Below, piece after piece: positions 1-5,488 of a stretch of 6,297 nt of DNA. Location of the stretch: positions 1 through 6,297 of the forward strand of contig JAJFMR010000182.1 in NCBI GenBank assembly GCA_020696915.1. Reading direction: 5' to 3'. The stretch comes from Rhizobiaceae bacterium (GTDB taxonomy: Bacteria; Pseudomonadota; Alphaproteobacteria; Rhizobiales; Rhizobiaceae). Both the position numbers and the translations under genes were made by a program. The notes under the pieces are model-generated. The model was not told the DNA's origin. It did not search any database and was given only the letters and a program-made list of their open reading frames with translations. Position 1 is the stretch's first letter. Every line of letters starts with the position of its first letter.

Positions 1-120
1 TGTCCATCTTCTCTCGACGCCTGAAGCGCTTGGCAAGCGAGGACGTCAGTGCCTGATGTCTACGAACAGCCTCTGAAACACCGACTTCGCCAGATCGAGA
101 CCGATGAACGCTGCGGACAT
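1..120 (-). pseudogene. IS110-family transposase, 5' fragment, frameshifted
   Basis: Read on the minus strand from an ATG at 120-118, the sequence encodes MSAAFIGLDLAKSVFQ. This is the typical IS110-family N-terminus, in which the Asp of the GLDLAK motif is the first acidic residue of the RuvC-like DEDD catalytic domain. A GGAG ribosome-binding sequence lies 8 bases before this ATG. After the Gln codon (75-73) the frame runs into TGA at 48-46. A frame offset by two bases stays open from 70 to the window edge and contains SSLAKRFRRREKMD, which resembles the stretch that follows FQ-(V)H-x-VD in IS110 proteins. The likeliest reading is a small indel near 71-73 that broke the gene. The rest lies left of the window, so whether the element is otherwise complete cannot be seen. 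The match was made by recognising the motif, not by a search. Confidence 0.66.
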
Positions 121-260
121 CGTACAATCTCCGTGATGAAGGGAGCTTATCCGTCATATGACACTGCCGTGCCGGAAATGAAGGACGTCCATCTCATCAA
201 AACCACATCGAATCAGGAGGCAACAGAGAACATGAGTTAATTACTATTTTACCAGGCAGG

Positions 261-281
261 TGTGAACGGGGTTACATTCAC
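261..281. repeat. Short dyad symmetry
   Basis: GTGAA (262-266) is the reverse complement of TTCAC (277-281). Inside it, TGTGAAC (261-267) and GTTACA (271-276) are also complementary if one G is skipped. It could be a remnant of an insertion-sequence end, an operator or chance. It is too short to decide. Confidence 0.3.
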
Positions 282-310
282 CGCTGGCAGATAAAGATAG
301 TTTTCATTGT

Positions 311-360
311 GTCTCGGTCATCGCGATCAACTTGATTAAAACCGTCAATGACTGAGAGAC
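311..360. promoter_or_regulatory. Nested inverted repeat upstream of the precursor gene
   Basis: The outer arms are GTCTC-g-GTCAT (311-321) and ATGAC-tga-GAGAC (348-360). This gives two 5-bp blocks separated by an asymmetric internal loop of 1 versus 3 bases. Between the arms lies a second dyad, ATCAA-c-TTGAT (326-336). The structure ends 48 bases before the precursor ATG. It could be an operator for a dimeric regulator, a structured 5' leader RNA or an old element end. No regulator gene is in the window to pair with it. Confidence 0.35.
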
Positions 361-408
361 GCGTAACAACGGCGTTCATATCGTGACGCTTCAACAATGG
401 AGACTTCC

Positions 409-567
409 ATGAAGACCAAGAAGATCGTTGCCGACAAGCACGAAATCGACAATGGCCTGTCGGTGAAGAAGGAAGAGCTGAAGCAGCTCAAGGTCAAGAC
501 CGGCCTGCGCGCCGGCCTCGCCGCGGCGGGCAAATGCTGCAGTGGTTGCCACTGTTCGATGGCCTGA
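409..567 (+). CDS. Cys-rich RiPP precursor peptide (52 aa)
   Basis: This small gene encodes a 52-residue peptide with a clear leader/core layout. ATG at 409 follows a good ribosome-binding site, GGAG at 399-402, with 6 bases between. The leader (about residues 1-41) is charged, rich in Lys, Glu and Leu, and has no Cys. It includes the segment KKEELKQLKVKTGL (20-33) and ends in the small-residue stretch GLAAAG (36-41), a plausible cleavage region. The core is then KCCSGCHCSMA (42-52), with Cys at 43, 44, 47 and 49, Ser at 45 and 50, and His at 48. It lies 199 bp before a full-length lanthipeptide dehydratase on the same strand, which makes it the natural substrate. The canonical FNLD leader motif of class I lantibiotics is absent, and I do not recognise the leader family. 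Alternatives are a metal-binding or disulfide peptide, but the LanB neighbour favours a RiPP. Confidence 0.85.
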   Translation: MKTKKIVADKHEIDNGLSVKKEELKQLKVKTGLRAGLAAAGKCCSGCHCSMA

Positions 568-599
568 GCTTCGGTGGCCTGAGTTTCGATGGAGGCCGG
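555..599 (+). repeat. 15-bp imperfect tandem repeat over the precursor stop codon
   Basis: Three consecutive 15-base units are seen. Unit 1 (555-569) is TTCGATGGCCTGAGC. Unit 2 (570-584) is TTCGGTGGCCTGAGT, with 13 of 15 bases identical. Unit 3 (585-599) begins TTCGATGG and then diverges. Because 15 is a multiple of three, the precursor frame is preserved: the SMA-stop end of the peptide is followed by ASVA-stop and then VSMEAG-stop. This looks like slippage or duplication at the 3' end of the precursor gene. Confidence 0.75.
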
Positions 600-614
600 A
601 TAATTCAACCGGCC
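594..614 (+). repeat. Small GC hairpin after the precursor gene
   Basis: GGCCGG (594-599) and CCGGCC (609-614) can form a 6-bp stem with the 9-base AT-rich loop ATAATTCAA. There is no T-run after it, so it is more likely an mRNA 3'-stabilising structure than a terminator. It lies 26 bases after the precursor stop. Confidence 0.4.
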
Positions 615-636
615 GCCTCGATCCAAGGTCGATGCG

Positions 637-672
637 CCGCACGGGGACGGCCGGCCCTGTGCGGTTTATCTT
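637..672 (+). terminator. Probable rho-independent (leaky) terminator between precursor and lanB
   Basis: CCGCACGGGG (637-646) pairs with CCCTGTGCGG (655-664), giving a 10-bp, almost all-GC stem with one G-T pair and an 8-base loop. It is followed at once by TTTATCTT (665-672). The T-tract is interrupted, so partial termination is more likely than a full stop. A leaky terminator directly after the precursor gene is common in RiPP operons and would give much more precursor mRNA than enzyme mRNA. Confidence 0.6.
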
Positions 673-709
673 CAACTTTCCGCGATCCTCAGCTTCCCTC
701 AAGCCGCTT

Positions 710-739
710 TTGACAGCCGGACCGGCGAACGCCGATATC
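710..739 (+). promoter_or_regulatory. Weak promoter candidate for lanB
   Basis: A perfect -35 hexamer TTGACA (710-715) is followed after 18 bases by GATATC (734-739), a poor -10 box. A start near 746 would leave a leader of about 20 bases before the lanB ATG at 767. It lies after the probable terminator, where an independent promoter would make sense. The weak -10 keeps confidence low. Confidence 0.28.
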
Positions 740-756
740 GATCATGTTTTCCTTAT

Positions 757-760
757 GGAA
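757..760 (+). promoter_or_regulatory. Ribosome-binding site that decides the lanB start
   Basis: GGAA at 757-760 is followed by 6 bases and then ATG at 767. The other in-frame ATG at 755 overlaps this GGAA and has no Shine-Dalgarno-like sequence before it. The start at 767 is therefore preferred; the choice changes the product by only four residues. Confidence 0.5.
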
Positions 761-766
761 TTCAAA

Positions 767-3700
767 ATGACGGCTCATTCTCCACGCGCAACGTCCAGGA
801 CAACTCCTTCGGCTCCTTCGGCGTGTCTTCCGGAATTCAGGTCGGCCGATTTTTTCGTCTTCAGGACGCCGCTGCTGCCAATCGATGAATGGACTCGGTG
901 GGGCGAAGGGCTATCGACCCCGGCGGCCTTGGCGCGGGGGCTTGACGCCGCGGCGCTGGACGCCGCCATCGAAGCGGATCGGGCCTTGCTCTGGGACAGG
1001 CTGCGGTCGGCGATGATCCGTCCGGAGGTCCGGCAAGCGCTGTTTCTGGCCGCGCCGGGCGTGGAAGCGGAAATGGAACAAATCGCGGAACATCTCGACT
1101 CTGGCGAGGAACCGGACGAGAAGCTTCGTCGCACGCTGGTCCGGTATTTCGCCCGGATGACGGGAAGGGCGACGCCGTTCGGGCTTTTCGCGGGCTGCTC
1201 CTTGGGTCGCCTAGGATCCGGGACAAGGCTCCGGATGGAGCCGCTGGATCGCTACCGGACCTTCACGACGCTGGACGCCGGTCTCCTGTATGAGATCACG
1301 GAGCGGGTGAAACATGCCGCGTCCGGCGATCCGGGCCTGCGCGTCCGGACCAATCCCACGCTTTACCGCGTTGGAAGCCGGCTTCGCTTCGTCGAAGTCA
1401 GGACCGATCCGGCTACCCTGGCGCGGACATACCGGCTGAGCGCCGTCCCCTCGACAGCCCTCATCGAAGCGGTCCTTCATCGGGCGGCCGGGGACGCCGG
1501 TTTGGGCGATCTGGTCAAGTTCCTCCAGGAACCCGGACGTGGGATCAAGGAACGGGACGCGCGGGCCTTCGTCGGCGACCTTCTGGACTGTCAACTGCTG
1601 GTGAGCGGGCTGGAGCCCGGCGTCATCGGTTCCGAGCCATTGACGGGCGTCATGGAGCGGCTTGAATGGCTGAGCGCTCCGGCCGCGATCGACGCCCGGG
1701 CCGGTCTGTCCGCGGTGCGGCGCGCCCTGCGCCGTATCGACGAGGAAGGCGTCGGAACCGCGCCGCGGCGCTACCGGGATCTCCTGCCGGATTTGCGCGC
1801 GATCGGCTCGACGGCCGATCCCGGCCGGTGCTTTCAGGCCAACCTTTACAAGCCGGCTCCCGAGGCGACGCTGGACGCGCGGACGGTGGAGGCCGTCAAA
1901 GCCGCCGTCGAGTTGCTGCACCGCATAACGCCTTATCCCGGCATCGATCCGCTCAACAGGTTTCGCGACTCCTTCAGGGAACGCTACGGCGGCACCGGGA
2001 TTTCCCTTCTGGAAGCGTTGGATGAGGATGTCGGGATCGGCTACGACCAGGATGGTCTGCCCGATGGGACGGACTCTCCGTGGCTGTCGGAACTGGACCA
2101 CGGGGCGACGGAAGCCTCGGCGAGTTCCGCCTGGACCCGGCGCGACGACCACCTGCTGAAGCGGGTGGTGGAAACGGTCGCCGCCGGCGAGCGGATGTTG
2201 CTGCTTGACGAAACCGATCTTGAAATCCTGGGAGCCGGACCGCGCGCCCCCTTGCCGTCCGCCTTCGCGGCGAGCGTCACCCTGGCCGCCGCCTCGGACG
2301 CGGCGCTGGCGGCGGGCGACTTCGAAATGCTGCTGCATGGCATCGTGGGACCTTCGGGCGCGGAATTCCTCGGCCGTTTTTGTCATGGAAACGACGATCT
2401 GCGCGCCGCCGTCGAGGATTGGCTGGCGCGGGAGGAAGGATCGGCGGACGCGATCCATGCCGAAGTCGCCCACCTGCCGCAGGCGCGCGACGGCAATATC
2501 GTCAGCCGGCCCCGTTTCCGGCGCTACGAGATCGATTGCCACGGCCAGTCGGACGCAGCCGGGGAATACCGGATTCCGGTTTCCGATCTGGTCGTCGAAC
2601 TGGCCGGCGACCGCGTCGTCCTGCGGTCCCGGAAGCTGGGACGGGAGATCCGGCCGAGGCTCGCCGCGTCCCATTACGCCCCGGTCGCCGACTTGGCGCT
2701 TTACCGCTTCCTGTGGGCTTTGCAACGGCAGGACGCGGCGGCGCTGACATGGCGGTGGGGACCACTCGAGGCGTCGCCCTTCCTGCCCCGCGTGTCGGTC
2801 GGCGGCGTGGTGTTGTCGCGCGCCACATGGCGGCTTGACGGTTCCGATCTGGCGGCCTTGCGCGCCGCGGCGAAGGATCGGGGGAAGGGATTGGCGAAGG
2901 CCGTGGCCGCCGTCGCCGAACTGCGCCGGAAGCGCGGGATTCCGCGGCATGTCGGCCTGCTTCAGCATGATAAGACGCTGATGTTCGACCTGGACAACGC
3001 GCTCTGCGCCGACGTTCTGGCGAGCGAGGCGTCGCGGCTCGACGAAATGGCCCTGATCGAGCGATTTCCGGCCGCCGAACGGCTTTGCGCGATGGGGCCG
3101 GAAGGCCGCTTCGCCCATGAATTGCTTCTGCCGTTCCGGAAGGTCGCGAAAGCCGTCCCCATCGAGGAGGCGTCCCGGGCCGGTTCCGGCGCGCTGATCA
3201 GCGCCGGGAAACCCGTGACACGGGCGTTTCCTCCCGGCGGCGAATGGCTCTACGCCAAGATCTACGGCTCGCCGCGCGGTCTGGACGGCTTCCTGGCCGA
3301 AGCCGCGGTCCCGGTGATCGACGCGCTCCGGTCGGCCGGCGCGGTCGATGGCTGGTTCTTCATCCGATACTGGGACCCGCATCCCCATCTTCGGTTGCGA
3401 TTGCATGGCGCACCGGAGCGGTTGGCAAACGAAGCTTGGCCGATGCTGAATGACGCCTTGCGTCCCCTGCTGGAAACGGGCAGATCCCGGTCCGTCCAGA
3501 CGGATACCTACATTCGTGAGGTCGAGCGTTACGGCGGGCCGGACGCCATCGATGGCGCGGAGTGTTTCTTCGAGGCGGACAGCGACATGGCCGCCGCCCT
3601 GATCGGGATGGACCCCGGACGCCTGGACGATTTCCGCGAACGCTTCGCCGTCGCCAGCGTCGCCGCCCTGCTGAACGACGTCGGGTTCGATCTTCCAATG

Positions 3701-4099
3701 CGCGAGCGGTGGACGCGCTCCGTGCGCGACTCCCTGCTGGCCGACCTCGGTCTGGGGCGCGACGCGGCTATCAGCTTCGGACGCCGCTTCCGGCTGGTCA
3801 AAGGCGAACTGGAGGATCTGATCGGTCCGGCGGAAGACCCGGCGCACGCGTCGATCCGCGCCATGGCCCGCCGGCGCTCCTCCGCCGCGGTGGAATTCGC
3901 GGCGAAGCTCCGGTCGCTGGAGCGGGACGGTGGGTTGACCGCTTCGCCGCCGGGCGTGGTCGCCAGTCTGGCCCATATGAGCGTCAACCGGCTGGTTCCT
4001 TCCGCGCCCCGGACGGTGGAGGTCGTCGTCTTCGACTTTCTGAACCGGCTTTACGCGGGCGCCATGGCGCGTTCGGGCGCCACCCGCGCCGCCGGCTGA
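767..4099 (+). CDS. lanB: Class I lanthipeptide dehydratase, full length (LanB type)
   Basis: This 1110-residue protein has both domains of a NisB-like dehydratase. Such enzymes use glutamyl-tRNA to glutamylate Ser/Thr of a precursor, then eliminate glutamate to give dehydro residues. The N-terminal glutamylation domain (about 28-790) starts with FFVFRTPLLP and contains the family hallmark RYFARMTGRATPFGLFAG (126-143). It also has the block around YRIPVSDLVVEL (601-612), RHVGLLQHDKTLMFDLDN (727-744) and HELLLPF (784-790). The C-terminal elimination domain (SpaB_C type, about 824-1100) shows EWLYAKIYG, WFFIRYWDPHPHLRLRLHG (863-881), TYIREVERYGG and a closing MSVNRL block. The length is normal for fused LanB and argues against the split thiopeptide type. 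The frame stays open back to a GTG at 542 inside the precursor gene, but that extension (low-complexity RWPEL/RWPEF repeats) is not family-like. The symbol is generic for the family. Confidence 0.93.
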   Translation: MTAHSPRATSRTTPSAPSACLPEFRSADFFVFRTPLLPIDEWTRWGEGLSTPAALARGLDAAALDAAIEADRALLWDRLRSAMIRPEVRQALFLAAPGVEAEMEQIAEHLDSGEEPDEKLRRTLVRYFARMTGRATPFGLFAGCSLGRLGSGTRLRMEPLDRYRTFTTLDAGLLYEITERVKHAASGDPGLRVRTNPTLYRVGSRLRFVEVRTDPATLARTYRLSAVPSTALIEAVLHRAAGDAGLGDLVKFLQEPGRGIKERDARAFVGDLLDCQLLVSGLEPGVIGSEPLTGVMERLEWLSAPAAIDARAGLSAVRRALRRIDEEGVGTAPRRYRDLLPDLRAIGSTADPGRCFQANLYKPAPEATLDARTVEAVKAAVELLHRITPYPGIDPLNRFRDSFRERYGGTGISLLEALDEDVGIGYDQDGLPDGTDSPWLSELDHGATEASASSAWTRRDDHLLKRVVETVAAGERMLLLDETDLEILGAGPRAPLPSAFAASVTLAAASDAALAAGDFEMLLHGIVGPSGAEFLGRFCHGNDDLRAAVEDWLAREEGSADAIHAEVAHLPQARDGNIVSRPRFRRYEIDCHGQSDAAGEYRIPVSDLVVELAGDRVVLRSRKLGREIRPRLAASHYAPVADLALYRFLWALQRQDAAALTWRWGPLEASPFLPRVSVGGVVLSRATWRLDGSDLAALRAAAKDRGKGLAKAVAAVAELRRKRGIPRHVGLLQHDKTLMFDLDNALCADVLASEASRLDEMALIERFPAAERLCAMGPEGRFAHELLLPFRKVAKAVPIEEASRAGSGALISAGKPVTRAFPPGGEWLYAKIYGSPRGLDGFLAEAAVPVIDALRSAGAVDGWFFIRYWDPHPHLRLRLHGAPERLANEAWPMLNDALRPLLETGRSRSVQTDTYIREVERYGGPDAIDGAECFFEADSDMAAALIGMDPGRLDDFRERFAVASVAALLNDVGFDLPMRERWTRSVRDSLLADLGLGRDAAISFGRRFRLVKGELEDLIGPAEDPAHASIRAMARRRSSAAVEFAAKLRSLERDGGLTASPPGVVASLAHMSVNRLVPSAPRTVEVVVFDFLNRLYAGAMARSGATRAAG

Positions 4100-4123
4100 A
4101 GGCCGGGCGGGGATGGCATCGGG

Positions 4124-5488
4124 ATGAAAATCTTCGACGCCGTGGTAGTCGGGGCGGGACCCGGCGGCATGCTGCTGTGGGAACGCCTAACCGACGCGGG
4201 CTTGGACGTCCTGCTGATCGAGGCGGGGGCTCGCAGCCGCGACGGCGCGGCGCCGCCGCCGAGCGATCCGGGTCTTTGGGCGTACGAGATGGGCGACGGC
4301 CATCCGCTGGCATGGCGACGCGTTCACGCCGTCGGCGGCAGGACGCTGGGATGGGGCGGTTTCTGCCATCGGTTTCCCCAGTCCGTTTTCGAAGAGGGCG
4401 GCTGGCCCTATGGCGCGCGAACGCTCGCTCCCCACTATGCCGAGGCGGAACGCTGGCTCCATATGACGCGCGGCGGCCGGCTGCGCCCGGAATTCCGCGA
4501 CGCCGCCCGCCGTCTCGGGTGGCGTTTCGCGCCCCTGCGCGGCGCCCGCGTCCATGGGCGGATCTGGACCGCGCTGGACGCGCGGGCCGCCGGCGCCGCC
4601 ATGGAGAACCGGATCGCCGCGAGCCTCGACGTCGCGGGCCGCCGCGCGACGGGTATTCGCGTGCTCCAGCCGAACGGCCGGTCCGAATGGATCGCGGCGC
4701 GGGCCTTCGCTCTCGCGGCCGGCCCGATCGAAACCACCCGGATTCTTCTCGGCAGCGGTTTCGGCGAAACCATGCCCTCCATCGGCCGGAATCTCGTCGA
4801 TCACATGACCACCGGTTACCTGCTGGTGGAGGAGCGCCCCGCGCCGCCGTCGGACGGCGCTTCCAACCCCGCGCCCTTCCTGCAAGGAGCGCTCGTTTCG
4901 CGTTTCACCGGTCCCGGCGGAGCCGACCGGCGGCCTTATCGCGGCGGGTTCTCGATCGAGATCACCGGCCCGCGCCGCTTGTCCGAAATGCCCGCCATCG
5001 CGGAGGCTCTGGGAATTCCGCCGCTCGAGGCGATGCGGTCGCGCGTCACCTTCATCAACGCCATGGGTGAGTCGGCGCGCCACGAGGGCCGCCGGGTGAC
5101 GCTTTCCAAAGATCGCGCTGACGATCTGGGCCGACCCCTGCCGGTCCTTCACATGGCGGCGGATTCGCGCAACGCCCTGATGCTCGAAGACATGAATTCG
5201 GCCTGTCTCGCGATCGCGGAGGCGATCTCCGGCAAGACCGGCGGCGAACTTCATCCCCTTCAGGAGACCTCCCCCGGCGCGGCGCTGTTCCATGAATCGG
5301 GAACCTGCGCCATGGGGGGCGAGGGTCGCGCCTGCGACGCCTGGGGGCGGCTCGGGAGCGTGGACAATGTCTGGGTCGCCGACGCGTCCGTGTTTCCTTC
5401 CGGCGGCGACCGCCACCCGACATTGACAGTTCTGGCCCACGCGCTGCGCGTCGCCCGCTCGATGAGCGGGAGCCTCGCTCAGGGGTGA
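4124..5488 (+). CDS. FAD-dependent GMC-family oxidoreductase
   Basis: This 454-residue flavoenzyme belongs to the glucose-methanol-choline oxidoreductase family, which oxidises alcohols or related groups using FAD. The N-terminus DAVVVGAGPGG (5-15) followed by LLIEAG (30-35) is the Rossmann dinucleotide-binding fold. GGRTLGWGGF (71-80), LAPHYAEAERW (101-111) and GRNLVDH (221-227) match conserved family blocks. The C-terminus has both catalytic positions: His390 in FHESGTCAMG and His431 in DRHPTLT. The second is Asn in many members and His in glucose oxidase. It is at the short end for the family, with no signal peptide, so it should be cytoplasmic. It starts 24 bp after lanB with a GGGGA sequence 10 bases before ATG, so the two are probably co-transcribed. 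The natural inference is a role in maturing the peptide; the substrate is unknown. Confidence 0.88.
   Translation: MKIFDAVVVGAGPGGMLLWERLTDAGLDVLLIEAGARSRDGAAPPPSDPGLWAYEMGDGHPLAWRRVHAVGGRTLGWGGFCHRFPQSVFEEGGWPYGARTLAPHYAEAERWLHMTRGGRLRPEFRDAARRLGWRFAPLRGARVHGRIWTALDARAAGAAMENRIAASLDVAGRRATGIRVLQPNGRSEWIAARAFALAAGPIETTRILLGSGFGETMPSIGRNLVDHMTTGYLLVEERPAPPSDGASNPAPFLQGALVSRFTGPGGADRRPYRGGFSIEITGPRRLSEMPAIAEALGIPPLEAMRSRVTFINAMGESARHEGRRVTLSKDRADDLGRPLPVLHMAADSRNALMLEDMNSACLAIAEAISGKTGGELHPLQETSPGAALFHESGTCAMGGEGRACDAWGRLGSVDNVWVADASVFPSGGDRHPTLTVLAHALRVARSMSGSLAQG

Larger units (their letters stand above)
121..408. other. Non-coding, AT-richer leader region upstream of the precursor gene
   Basis: I see no credible gene here. 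A short open frame on the plus strand (49-240) runs antisense through the IS110 start and encodes nothing recognisable. The first part, next to the transposase ATG, should be the non-coding end of the IS110 element. In this family that end can encode the bridge (seek) RNA, but I cannot delimit one. Composition by hand count is about 45% GC in 241-300 and 42% in 301-360, well below the genes downstream. The promoter of the precursor gene must lie here if it has its own. I found no convincing sigma-70 pair: TTGATT at 332-337 has no good -10 box at normal spacing. Confidence 0.6.

Noticed and set aside
49..240. Plus-strand 63-codon open frame
   Set aside because: It runs antisense over the recognisable IS110 transposase start, begins with GTG lacking a ribosome-binding site, and its product resembles nothing.
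332..358. TTGATT as a -35 box for the precursor gene
   Set aside because: At 16-18 bases spacing there is no sequence close to a -10 hexamer, so it is not reported as a promoter.
565..602. TGA codons after the precursor read as selenocysteine or a second peptide
   Set aside because: The in-frame TGA codons belong to a simple 15-bp repeat, and there is no evidence of recoding machinery in the window. Read-through is mentioned only as a minor possibility.
1211..3976. 921-codon minus-strand open frame opposite lanB
   Set aside because: It is a shadow of a GC-rich coding strand: the plus strand carries continuous LanB motifs, while this product has no recognisable domain and an Arg/Gly/Pro-rich composition.
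3562..5070. 502-codon plus-strand open frame across the lanB/GMC junction
   Set aside because: It overlaps two well-supported genes in another frame and encodes an Arg-rich product with no motif, typical of an out-of-frame reading in high-GC DNA.
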